Assembly: GCF_001434785.1 (NCBI RefSeq)
Contig: NZ_AZDT01000064.1
Coordinates: 1 to 64,000, forward strand
DNA length: 64,000 nucleotides
DNA from: Levilactobacillus namurensis DSM 19117
GTDB taxonomy: Bacteria; Bacillota; Bacilli; Lactobacillales; Lactobacillaceae
Direction: 5' to 3'
How positions within the stretch are numbered: position 1 is the first letter of the stretch; every line of letters starts with the position of its first letter. A program made the position numbers and the translations under genes. The notes beneath the pieces are model-generated. The model was not told the origin of the DNA and made no database searches. It saw only the letters and a list, made by a program, of their open reading frames with translations. This document shows, in pieces, positions 17,113 through 24,635 of the stretch.

Positions 17113-18450
17113 TTGGAAAACTTATTCGAACAGGCCCCGATTCGGCAGGCCTACTTTAAACTCGCCATGCCCGTGGTCCTGAGCATGCTCGCTAGTATGA
17201 TTTACAACTTGGCCGACACCTTCTTCGTCTCGATGACCCAAAATACCGCCTTGGTCGCGGGGGTCTCGCTGTGTACGCCACTGTTCAACCTGATGATTGC
17301 CTTGGGGGACGTCTTCGGGTTGGGGGGAAGTGCCTACGTCTCCCGGTTACTGGGACAGCAGAAGAATCAGTTAGCCCGCCACGTCAGTAGCTGGTGCTTC
17401 TACGGCGGTATCTTCAGTAGTATTGGGTTAGCCGTGTTGATGCTGATCTTCGAACGGCCAATTCTAATGGCGCTAGGCGCGACCAGTGCAACTTACGGTT
17501 ACGCGGCTCAGTTCTACCGGATCTTCAACATTGGGGCGGCCCTGGTCACGATTTCCATCGTTCCGGGGAACCTAATGCGGACCGAGGGACGGGCTAAGGA
17601 AAACATGATTGGGACCGTGGGAGGCATCGTCCTGAACGTGATTTGTGATCCCATCTTCATCTTAGTCTTACATATGGGGGCCGCAGGGGCGGCCTTAGCG
17701 AACCTGATTGGGTACACGCTGACCGATATCATCTTGATTCAATACGTTCGGCGGCGGTGTCACGTGATCAACGTGAACTGGCACGAGGTCTCCTTGAAGC
17801 ATTCCGACGTCTGGCAGGTCCTGGTCATCGGAATTCCCGCTTCGATCACGAACCTGATGATCAGTTACCAGACGGCGCTGTTCAATAACTACTTGGCCCG
17901 GTATGGTGCGGACCGGGTGGCGGCCTTAGGGATTGCCACCAAGGTCTCCCAAGTCGTCAACGCCATCATGGTTGGGTTCGCGTTTGGGGCCCAGCCGCTG
18001 ATTGGGTATAACTACGGTGCGGAGAACCATGACCGGTTACGTAAAATCATCCGGTTTGACCTCCTAGTCGAGGTGGTCTGGTCGTTGGTCATGGCCACGT
18101 TAATGATCCTGGTCGCACCTTGGATCGTGGCGTTGTTCTTAAAGAACCCGGCCGTTATCCATTACGGGGCGCAGCTGTTGCGGGTTCTGCTGATCACCAC
18201 GCCGTTTGCGGGAGCCATCCTGGTCTACACCACGGTCTTCCAGTCCACGGCGAAGGCGTTAAACGCGTTGCTGATGTCGGTGTCCCGGCAAGGGGTCATC
18301 TTCACCATCGCGATTGTGGTCGGGAGCCTTCTGTTCGGCTACACGGGAATCATTTGGTCGCAAGCTGTCGCGGATGTCTTAACGGCGCTACTGGGCTGGG
18401 GCTTATACCGGCGCCAGGTCGCTAAGGCCAACCAACAGTTGACGGCTTAG
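17113..18450 (+). CDS. MATE family efflux transporter
   Basis: 445 residues with twelve hydrophobic segments in two MatE repeats. The N-terminal signature PVVLSMLASMIYNLADTFFV and the repeat IPASITNLMISYQTALFNNYL near residue 242 are typical. MATE pumps expel cationic drugs or metabolites using Na+ or H+ gradients. The start TTG 17113 lies about 6 nt after AGAGGGATT, and no ATG alternative is near. The gene appears monocistronic with a terminator at 18478-18510. Substrate unknown. Confidence 0.93.
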   Translation: MENLFEQAPIRQAYFKLAMPVVLSMLASMIYNLADTFFVSMTQNTALVAGVSLCTPLFNLMIALGDVFGLGGSAYVSRLLGQQKNQLARHVSSWCFYGGIFSSIGLAVLMLIFERPILMALGATSATYGYAAQFYRIFNIGAALVTISIVPGNLMRTEGRAKENMIGTVGGIVLNVICDPIFILVLHMGAAGAALANLIGYTLTDIILIQYVRRRCHVINVNWHEVSLKHSDVWQVLVIGIPASITNLMISYQTALFNNYLARYGADRVAALGIATKVSQVVNAIMVGFAFGAQPLIGYNYGAENHDRLRKIIRFDLLVEVVWSLVMATLMILVAPWIVALFLKNPAVIHYGAQLLRVLLITTPFAGAILVYTTVFQSTAKALNALLMSVSRQGVIFTIAIVVGSLLFGYTGIIWSQAVADVLTALLGWGLYRRQVAKANQQLTA

Positions 18451-18477
18451 GAATTTTAGGATATATACAGACAGCAC

Positions 18478-18510
18478 AAAGCCGCCAGAACGGTAAATTC
18501 TGGCGGCTTT
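18478..18510. terminator. Terminator between convergent MATE and P-type ATPase genes
   Basis: AAAGCCGCCAGAA and TTCTGGCGGCTTT, perfect 13-bp arms with a 7-nt loop; works in both directions. Confidence 0.85.
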
Positions 18511-18526
18511 GTTGTGGTTAATCAGT

Positions 18527-20317
18527 TTAACGGTCGGTCCGGGCACGAAGGGCATACAGGATGGTGATGGTATCTACGGCCTCCTGGAACAGGGCCCCGA
18601 TGATGGCGGGGATGATGCCGAAGCTGGCGATGAGCATCAGGCCGGTACAGATGGCGATACCGATCAAGACCGCTTGCCGGGCGACGCGCATGGTGTCCCG
18701 GGAGATCTTGACGGCGGTGCTGACCCGGGTCAGGTCGTCCTTTAAGACCACGGCGTCCGCTGATTCACTGGCCGCAGTGGCTCCGTGAGCGCCCATGGCG
18801 ATGCCCACGTCGGCGACGGCTAGGGAAGGAGCGTCGTTGACCCCGTCCCCGACCATGGCCACCGGTGTCAGGTCGGCGGGAAGTTGTTTTAAGACGTTGA
18901 TCTTATCGGTAGGTAAACAGTCGGCGTGAATCCGGTCGATACCGACTTCCTGGGCAATCTGTTCCGCAATGGGTTGGCGGTCGCCGGAAATCATGATCAG
19001 GTGGTCGATTTTCAGGTCGTGCAGGGCCGCCATGGTCTCAGCGGCTTCAGGCCGAACGCGGTCGGTGAAGGTCACGCACCCTACGTAATCGCCGTTGACG
19101 GCAACGTAAACGGCGGTCTGATCGACCTTGGTGATGGGCTGGTCGGTCACGTAGCTGGCCTTCCCCGCCCGCACAGTCTGACCGTCGATCGTAGCCTGAA
19201 CACCGGCTGCGGTGGCTTCGACGACGTGATTAGCGGTGAGGAGGGTCGTGGGGTTCGCGGCCACTAGGGACCGGGCCAGTACGTGGTTGGACTGTTGCTC
19301 GGCACTAGCGGCGAGTTCTAGGAGTCGACTGGCCGTGGTACCGGGTTCGGGAAGCAGTTGGTCGACCACTAGATGACCTTGCGTAATTGTTCCCGTTTTA
19401 TCGAAGGCGAAGCTGCGCACCTTGGCCAGCTTTTCTAGGGTCGTCCCGGTCTTCACGATGATCCCGTTACGACTGGACCGACTCATTCCCGAGACCAGGG
19501 CAATTGGCGCGGCCAGAATCAGGGGACAGGGGGACGCGACCACCAGGACCTCGGCGACCCGGACGGGGTCGCCGGAGAGCCACCAGGCAACACCCGCAAT
19601 TAAGTAGGCGCCCAGGGTGAACGGTACGGCGTAGCGGTCGGCCATCCGCACGAAGTGGGCGGGCTGATTCTCAGCTTGCCGGACTAGCCGGACGATGTTT
19701 TGGTACTGACTATTGGCGGCTGTCTGGTCCGCTTGAATCTGGATGGCAGTACTCCCGTTAATGGCGCCAGACATCACGGGGTCGTCCGGGTGTTTGTCGA
19801 CTGGGCGAGATTCACCGGTCAGTGAAGATTCATCGACAGTGGTGGTCCCAGTTAAGACGGTCCCGTCAACGGGAATGACCTCGCCAGGCTTGACCAGTAG
19901 GTGTTGGCCAACTTGAACCTGGTCAATGGGAATAGCGGTAACGGTGTCGTCGGTCACCAGGTGGGCGTTTTGAGGGGAATTGGCCAGGAGACTCTGGAGC
20001 TCTGAGTTTGCCCGGTTGGCGGCAAAGTCTTCTAAGGCGTCGCCCCCGGTCAGCATCAGTAAGACGATCAGTGCAGCCCAGTATTCGCCCACGGCTAAAG
20101 TGGCGATGACCGCCGTAATGGCCAGGAGGTCGACCCCGAATTTACCAGAGCGGAGAGTCTTGATCATGTCGACGAACATCAGGAGGGCGATCAGGGCCCC
20201 CAGAATCGTGACCAGCCAGGCCGCCCATTGTTGTTCGTGTAGGATGAATTGACAGATCAGCGCAATGGCCCCAATCGTGAGGACCCCCCAAAGACGTTTG
20301 TAATTGGTTAGTTTCAT
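18527..20317 (-). CDS. P1B-type heavy-metal-transporting ATPase (SPC motif)
   Basis: 596 residues. A membrane ATPase that exports a transition metal. Seen in order: two N-terminal helix pairs, TGES actuator motif (167-170), SPC in the ion-binding helix (262-264), phosphorylation site DKTGT (306-310), and GDGVNDAPSLA hinge near 490-500. There is no N-terminal CxxC metal-binding domain. SPC, not CPC or CPx, places it with P1B-4-like pumps for Fe, Co or Zn; the last helix reads FQEAVDT instead of the usual HEGGT. ATG 20317 follows AAGGAGGG. A Fur/PerR-like box lies at its transcription start and a TetR gene is divergent. Confidence 0.93.
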   Translation of the reverse strand: MKLTNYKRLWGVLTIGAIALICQFILHEQQWAAWLVTILGALIALLMFVDMIKTLRSGKFGVDLLAITAVIATLAVGEYWAALIVLLMLTGGDALEDFAANRANSELQSLLANSPQNAHLVTDDTVTAIPIDQVQVGQHLLVKPGEVIPVDGTVLTGTTTVDESSLTGESRPVDKHPDDPVMSGAINGSTAIQIQADQTAANSQYQNIVRLVRQAENQPAHFVRMADRYAVPFTLGAYLIAGVAWWLSGDPVRVAEVLVVASPCPLILAAPIALVSGMSRSSRNGIIVKTGTTLEKLAKVRSFAFDKTGTITQGHLVVDQLLPEPGTTASRLLELAASAEQQSNHVLARSLVAANPTTLLTANHVVEATAAGVQATIDGQTVRAGKASYVTDQPITKVDQTAVYVAVNGDYVGCVTFTDRVRPEAAETMAALHDLKIDHLIMISGDRQPIAEQIAQEVGIDRIHADCLPTDKINVLKQLPADLTPVAMVGDGVNDAPSLAVADVGIAMGAHGATAASESADAVVLKDDLTRVSTAVKISRDTMRVARQAVLIGIAICTGLMLIASFGIIPAIIGALFQEAVDTITILYALRARTDR

Positions 20318-20338
20318 CGTGGAATCCCTCCTTAAGTT

Positions 20339-20364
20339 TTAGAATGATTCTCAACTAGAGTATA
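20339..20364 (-). promoter_or_regulatory. Promoter of the metal ATPase with a Fur/PerR-like box
   Basis: On the minus strand TATACT (20364-20359) is the likely -10. The palindromic TTAGAATGATTCTCA (20339-20353 read on plus) resembles PerR/Fur boxes (TTATAATNATTATAA) at about 12 of 15 positions and covers the expected +1. Metal- or peroxide-responsive repression is inferred. Confidence 0.45.
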
Positions 20365-20478
20365 CCAAATTTAGCTTAAAAAGAAAGCGCTTAATTCAGG
20401 AAAGCAGATTCTAAGGACTCGAAGGAAAGCTATGGTAGAATTGAGCCAACGAAGCAGTATGAAAGGGCACGATGGATA

Positions 20479-21060
20479 ATGGAAACCAATCAAACAACTG
20501 ATGAACGGATCCTCGCAGCGTTTTCGGCACTGATCTTAAAGTACGGTTACCAAGGCGCCACGACCCGCAAAATTGCGGCAACGGCGGGTATTAACGAAAG
20601 CACGGTCTTTCGGCACTATCAAGACAAGCACAGTATTTTAACGGAACTCGTGGCCACGTATCTGCAGGATATCGACCAGATCGACGCGACGTTCTGTCCC
20701 ACTGGCGATATTGAGGTGGATCTGCAACACATTGCGGACCTCTATGCGACTTTCGTCCGGAACCACCAGGCGGTCTTCTTGTTAGGGTTACGGGATGCTT
20801 ACCGCTTTCCGGAAATTAGTCACGCGGTCAAGCAGTTACCGATGCGCTTAAAGGATCGATTAACGGCATCTTTTCAGGAGATGGTGCGGATTGGCGAAAT
20901 TAACGCCCGGGTGGACGTCAAGCACGAAGTCAGCAACTTTATCCTGATCAATTATGGGAACGTGGTGTTCAACGCGATTTATCCGCATGATGATATGGGC
21001 GTCCCCACGGCGCAGTTCGTAGCTGAAAACGTGAAGACGTTTGCCCAGCACTTAAAGTAA
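20479..21060 (+). CDS. TetR/AcrR family transcriptional regulator
   Basis: 193 residues. The N-terminal helix-turn-helix (residues 8-54) contains TTRKIAATAGINESTVFRHYQDKHSILTEL, shown here only by its core IAATAGINESTVFRHY. The C-terminal ligand-binding half has no motif that points to an effector. ATG 20479 is about 11 nt after AAAGGG. It is divergent from the metal ATPase gene, so it may control that gene or itself; the ATPase promoter also carries a Fur-like box, so the relation is open. Confidence 0.92.
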   Translation: METNQTTDERILAAFSALILKYGYQGATTRKIAATAGINESTVFRHYQDKHSILTELVATYLQDIDQIDATFCPTGDIEVDLQHIADLYATFVRNHQAVFLLGLRDAYRFPEISHAVKQLPMRLKDRLTASFQEMVRIGEINARVDVKHEVSNFILINYGNVVFNAIYPHDDMGVPTAQFVAENVKTFAQHLK

Positions 21061-21087
21061 CGATGGGGGTTAGCGGAATGGCCCATC

Positions 21088-21127
21088 AAAAAAGCAGGCT
21101 TACCAAGGGATTGGCAAGCCTGCTTTA
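21088..21127 (+). terminator. Terminator after the TetR gene
   Basis: AAAAGCAGGCTT and AAGCCTGCTTT with a 13-nt loop. Confidence 0.8.
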
Positions 21128-21139
21128 AAGTTTAAATGA

Positions 21140-21213
21140 TGTCGCAAGAGAGGTTCGAACCCTCGACCTACGGTTTAGAAGACCGTTGCTCTATCCAGCT
21201 GAGCTATTGCGAC
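21140..21213 (-). tRNA. tRNA-Arg (anticodon TCT)
   Basis: The reverse complement folds as a 74-nt cloverleaf. Acceptor GTCGCAA/TTGCGAC, D-arm GCTC..GAGC, anticodon arm ACGGT-CTTCTAA-ACCGT with TCT, and T-arm GAGGG-TTCGAAC-CCTCT. The discriminator base is A and CCA is not encoded. It decodes AGA/AGG. Confidence 0.97.
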
Positions 21214-21337
21214 AGCATAACAACTCTTTCATTATAAAGAAGCACTGGGGCCGTGTCAATCGCGTTTCGCCCGAGTTGACGGGGATGGCTGGATTCGGTA
21301 CAGTAGTGATAATGTTAACTTAAGGAGGGCGTTACTT

Positions 21338-21649
21338 GTGACCTTTATTCATATCGGCGCCGAAGTCGTGGTCTTTTTTGCGGCGATTACGCTGATCTAT
21401 TACTTTTTCCAGATCACCCAGGCACTGGGGGAGCGGAAACAGAACATTAAGTACTTAATCATTGCCGCTGTGGTCTTATTTGTGGCGTACCCCGTCTCCA
21501 ATCTTTCGGGAAAGAAGAACGTGAGCCCCACCACACAAGTCTCTAACCAGGTGAAGAAGGCCCAAAAGCACCATCAGTCTAAGAAAGAGTCCGCTAAAAA
21601 GGCTTCTAAGCAGGAGTCACAGAAGCAGCAGTCGGGTGAGAATCACTAA
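21338..21649 (+). CDS. Small membrane protein with Lys/Gln-rich tail (103 aa)
   Basis: No family recognised. Two hydrophobic segments (about residues 5-26 and 38-56) are followed by a strongly basic, low-complexity tail of about 45 residues rich in Lys, Gln and Ser. The tail may face the cytoplasm or the cell wall; topology is not certain. The start GTG 21338 follows AAGGAGGGC by about 8 nt, a very strong site. It stands alone between tRNA-Arg and another small membrane gene. Confidence 0.75.
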   Translation: MTFIHIGAEVVVFFAAITLIYYFFQITQALGERKQNIKYLIIAAVVLFVAYPVSNLSGKKNVSPTTQVSNQVKKAQKHHQSKKESAKKASKQESQKQQSGENH

Positions 21650-21757
21650 AAGTAAGGATTTTTCAAAGCTTTGGCAAAAGTTAGTGGTTTTCGCTTGCAA
21701 TATTCCTGTAACATTAAGATAATGTAATTGTAACTTGATGTAACGGGGGGATTTCAG

Positions 21758-21907
21758 ATGACTGCTATTTTTGTGATTTTATTGATTATCGTATTCGCCG
21801 GACTGGGGCAATTATATCTTGATAACCGGGAAAATTTCCGCAAAAAGAGTAAGCACCTGGCGACGCACGATCGATTCAGCAATAATTCGAACCAACGTTT
21901 CAGTTAA
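21758..21907 (+). CDS. Single-span membrane miniprotein (49 aa)
   Basis: ATG 21758 follows GGGGGG at about 7 nt. The 49-residue product has an N-terminal hydrophobic helix (AIFVILLIIVFAGLGQLYL, residues 3-21). A hydrophilic tail with KKSKH and a Gln/Asn/Ser-rich end follows. A terminator comes 8 bp after the stop, so the gene is well delimited. It is separate from the preceding membrane gene by about 108 bp with AT-rich promoter-like sequence. Function unknown. Confidence 0.7.
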   Translation: MTAIFVILLIIVFAGLGQLYLDNRENFRKKSKHLATHDRFSNNSNQRFS

Positions 21908-21914
21908 TTTTGCG

Positions 21915-21942
21915 CCCGCTGGCAGTTGTCAGCGGGTTTTTT
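21915..21942 (+). terminator. Terminator after the 49-aa membrane gene
   Basis: CCCGCTG and CAGCGGG arms followed by six T. Confidence 0.85.
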
Positions 21943-21995
21943 GGACCCAAAGTGATACAGTAAGGGGCAACAAGGTAAAAAAGGAGTGATGGCCG

Positions 21996-22691
21996 ATGAC
22001 CACTTTGATTCTGGTGGCCCATCCGCAACTAGCCGATTCGACAAGCCAACAATTTTTTAAAGCCAGCTTACCGCCAGAGGCGTCCATCGTCTGGGAACAC
22101 CTAGACGCACAGGAAAACTTTGACGTGGCGCAAGAGCAAGCCCAGCTCCGCCAAGCTGATCGTATCATTCTTCAGTTTCCACTCTATTGGTACGCAGCTC
22201 CGGCCAGCCTAAAGGCGTGGGAGGATACCGTATTGACCCGCAGCTTCGTCTACGGGGATCATCGTTACCCCTTAGCTGATAAGGAATTAGGGGTGGTCGT
22301 GACCACGGGCATGCCGGCCAAAGCCTTTCAACGGGGCGGCGCGGAAGGGCTAACGCTCGATGCAAGCCTGGCGCCGCTAGCGGCGGTGGCCCAGCGTGCT
22401 CATATACGGTGGCTGCCCACGTTTGCCGTGCATCAATTCGGCTACTTAACGGAGACGCAGAAATTACAGTTAGTGGTCGATTACCAGCGGTATCTGACCC
22501 AGCCACAACCGGATAGCCTGACGAACCGCCAGGCCTGGTTCGCCCAACGTCTCGAACAAATGGTGGCGAAGTTGCCGGCGGACCAGCAAGCAACTGGCCG
22601 GCTGATTGCGACGACTTTTGACCAGTCGCGTGCCGATTTGGACCAGTTGGCCGATACGTTAGCGATGATTAAGGAGACCGAAGATGACTAA
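21996..22691 (+). CDS. NAD(P)H oxidoreductase of the flavodoxin-like quinone reductase family
   Basis: 231 residues. The first 170 form a flavodoxin-like fold of the NQO1/KefF/MdaB group: LILVAHPQLADS at the N-terminus and the FMN-site motif LQFPLYWYAAPASLKAWEDTVL (core FPLYWYAAPA, about 69-78). Relatives reduce quinones with two electrons and protect against them. The extra C-terminal 60 residues are helical and charged, which is not typical. ATG 21996 follows AAGGAGTG. It overlaps the next small gene by 8 bp, so the two are translationally coupled. Confidence 0.9.
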   Translation: MTTLILVAHPQLADSTSQQFFKASLPPEASIVWEHLDAQENFDVAQEQAQLRQADRIILQFPLYWYAAPASLKAWEDTVLTRSFVYGDHRYPLADKELGVVVTTGMPAKAFQRGGAEGLTLDASLAPLAAVAQRAHIRWLPTFAVHQFGYLTETQKLQLVVDYQRYLTQPQPDSLTNRQAWFAQRLEQMVAKLPADQQATGRLIATTFDQSRADLDQLADTLAMIKETEDD

Positions 22692-22860
22692 TGACGCATG
22701 GCTTCATCAACAAATTCAGGATTTGGCACAACGCCAACCCCAGTTCACCGACCGGGCCTTTTGGGTCGCGTTGGACCAGATGGTTGCTGAGCAGGCCCAA
22801 CGACGCGACCAGTTACAGGGGGAAATCGATGGTCGAACTTGGCGACCGGATCGGTGGTAA
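22684..22860 (+). CDS. Small protein coupled to the quinone reductase (58 aa)
   Basis: ATG 22684 lies inside the last codons of the preceding gene, with GGAG about 9 nt upstream. The 58-residue product is soluble, Gln- and Trp-rich (six Gln in the first 20 residues, ending in GRTWRPDRW). No domain recognised. A strong terminator follows 18 bp later, supporting a genuine two-gene unit. It may be an accessory subunit; this is only positional inference. Confidence 0.65.
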   Translation: MTNDAWLHQQIQDLAQRQPQFTDRAFWVALDQMVAEQAQRRDQLQGEIDGRTWRPDRW

Positions 22861-22877
22861 TTGGCCCCAGCGACCGC

Positions 22878-22910
22878 AAAGAGCCCGGGACTAGATGTCC
22901 CGGGCTCTTT
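22878..22910. terminator. Terminator after the quinone reductase unit
   Basis: AAAGAGCCCGGGAC and GTCCCGGGCTCTTT, 14-bp perfect arms with loop TAGAT; symmetric, so bidirectional. Confidence 0.85.
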
Positions 22911-22964
22911 CTCACGTTTAGTTGAGGGGCAGACTGTGCGCATCACCCGCCTTGCCGGTTGGGC

Positions 22965-23088
22965 CTGAAGAGGCTGGCGTGTGGTGGGCACGACGTAAGC
23001 CCTGAAAGTGCCAGGTCTTCAAGCTCGGCCTTGGGGTAAGAAGCTCAAAACGCTGATTAACCCCAACGACACCACTGAGCCTCTTCAG
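22965..23088. ncRNA. Unassigned intergenic structured element (four nested helices)
   Basis: Helix A CTGAAGAGGCT (22965-22975) with AGCCTCTTCAG (23078-23088). Helix B GTGGTG (22981-22986) with CACCAC (23070-23075). Helix D GGCAC (22987-22991) with GTGCC (23008-23012). Helix C TTGGGG (23031-23036) with CCCCAA (23061-23066). No ORF fits. It lies between two terminators, so it may be a separate RNA or a repeat element. Strand unknown. Confidence 0.4.
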
Positions 23089-23111
23089 TGCCAGATAGGC
23101 CGCTGTCAGTT

Positions 23112-23149
23112 AAAAAAGCTTTGTAAAACTGTTTGAGTTTTACAGAGCT
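23112..23149 (-). terminator. Terminator of the pyridoxine/HMP kinase gene
   Basis: On the minus strand AGCTCTGTAAAACT and AGTTTTACAAAGCT form a 14-bp stem with one mismatch, followed by a T-run. Confidence 0.8.
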
Positions 23150-23178
23150 CATCTTAGGATGTTTGGCTGAACGATCTG

Positions 23179-24009
23179 TTATTCTGGCAGGTCATCGTAA
23201 TCACGGTTTTGAGCAGCCCAGTGATTGATGGGGCCGAACTTGTGGCCCACTTCGATGGGGTGGCCGATAGCCGTGTTCACGAAGGACTTGGCCAGCGTAA
23301 TAGCTTGGCGCATTGGCGTACCCTTGGCCAGTTCCGCGGTGATGCAAGCGGAGAGCGAGTCCCCGGTTCCGTTGACCCGGTCCGTGGCGTGGTAGGGTTG
23401 ACTGAGCCAGAAGTGGTCGCCGTTGGCCAGGAGCACCAGGTCGCGGACAGTGGTCTGGTTGGGTAGAGCGTGACTGCCCTTAGCAATGATGTTTTTGGCC
23501 CCCATGCGTTGCATATTCTGCGCGGCGGTAACCATATCCGCGTCACTAGTGATGGTCATTTCGGCGATCTTTTGGACTTCAAAGAAGTTCGGCGTCAAGA
23601 CGGTTGCTAGTGGGAGAAGCTTGGTGCGCAGGGTCTCGAAGGCACTCTCTTCCAAAAGCTGGTTCCCGTGCTTGGTCATGATCACGGGGTCGACTACCAG
23701 GGGCCCAAAATCGTGCGCTTGATAGTTCTGGACCACGTCTTCGATCAACTCGGAGTCGGCCAGCATCCCGGTCTTGGACGCCCGAATCTGGTAGTCGTCC
23801 GCTAGGTCTTTGAACTCTTGATCAATAAAGTCGGTCGGCATGGGCACACTCGCGTGAATCCCGTAAGAATTGCCGGCCACGCACGCGGTGATCACGGACG
23901 CCCCGTAGACCCCGCGGGTGAAAAAGGTATGCAAATCAGCCTGCATGCCGGCACTTCCATCGCTGTCGGACCCGGCGATGGTCAGTGCTTGTGGAAACGT
24001 ATTTGTCAT
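23179..24009 (-). CDS. Pyridoxine kinase / hydroxymethylpyrimidine kinase (PdxK/ThiD family)
   Basis: 276-residue ribokinase-fold enzyme. ALTIAGSDSDGSAGMQADLHTF at the N-terminus (core GSDSDGSAG) binds substrate; the anion-hole and catalytic region is near DRVNGTGDSLSA with the base Asp. Family members phosphorylate pyridoxine/pyridoxal or HMP and HMP-phosphate. The SDSDGSAG form is common in the pyridoxine-kinase-like lactobacillar proteins, so vitamin B6 salvage is favoured. No TPP riboswitch or thi genes are nearby. ATG 24009 follows GGAGG by 8 nt; upstream in-frame starts would add a poor extension. Confidence 0.88.
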   Translation of the reverse strand: MTNTFPQALTIAGSDSDGSAGMQADLHTFFTRGVYGASVITACVAGNSYGIHASVPMPTDFIDQEFKDLADDYQIRASKTGMLADSELIEDVVQNYQAHDFGPLVVDPVIMTKHGNQLLEESAFETLRTKLLPLATVLTPNFFEVQKIAEMTITSDADMVTAAQNMQRMGAKNIIAKGSHALPNQTTVRDLVLLANGDHFWLSQPYHATDRVNGTGDSLSACITAELAKGTPMRQAITLAKSFVNTAIGHPIEVGHKFGPINHWAAQNRDYDDLPE

Positions 24010-24295
24010 TTCATCAACCTCCAGATCCCCGCCACATCTGGGTGGTGGGATGATTACAGTAACTTTAGCTGGACCAGCGACGTGGGTCACTGGCTTTCTC
24101 TCCCCTGAAGCTCAGGTTGAAACCATTAACGTTAAGGATAGCATGGACGCGCTGAAAATACGACCAGACAGCTTAAAGATTGGTCGAAAAGTTCAGGGGA
24201 GCGACGATTAGTAGCTAGGGGTGGCGGATGGTTCAAAAAACACTTAAAATCAGACATTAATTGAGTTGAAGGTTCCCGTAAAGAAGGCGAGAAAG

Positions 24296-24592
24296 ATGAC
24301 GAAGCAACAGCGGCACGGTCTTATCTGGGGCGGTATCGGTGTGATTTTTAGCGCGTATGCGTTAGTGGGATCCTTCAGTTGGGCCTATCGGTTAATTCCG
24401 TACCAACCGGTAAATTTATCGCTCGGCTTGGTGGGATGTGTGATAAGCTTAATTGGAATCGTGCGGACAGCCCGCCAAGCGACGGGATGGTCGACGGCCT
24501 GGCTGGTGTTGGCCTTTTGGTTGGCATTGGTTGGGGCGGCGGTCGACGGTCTCTTGTTGTGGTTTGGCCAAACGGTGACGGGATTCTATTGA
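24296..24592 (+). CDS. Small integral membrane protein (98 aa)
   Basis: No named family recognised. Three hydrophobic segments (about 8-27, 38-56 and 68-90) with a short basic N-terminus (MTKQQRHG). ATG 24296 is chosen since AAGGCGAG lies about 6-8 nt upstream; TTG 24266 would add ten basic residues. It sits 43 bp before the cytosine deaminase gene on the same strand and may be cotranscribed, but it does not resemble a cytosine permease in size. Confidence 0.72.
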   Translation: MTKQQRHGLIWGGIGVIFSAYALVGSFSWAYRLIPYQPVNLSLGLVGCVISLIGIVRTARQATGWSTAWLVLAFWLALVGAAVDGLLLWFGQTVTGFY

Positions 24593-24635
24593 ATCCGGCG
24601 CGAATTAAAAATATTACGGGAGGTATTATTGGCGC

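Noticed and set aside
20380-20396. Cre-like GAAAGCGCTTAAT upstream of the metal ATPase
   Set aside because: Only about 11 of 14 positions match, and neither flank gene suggests carbon control.
24010-24200. TPP riboswitch upstream of the PdxK/ThiD gene
   Set aside because: The conserved CTGAGA and ACCTGA elements of a TPP riboswitch are not present in a proper arrangement.
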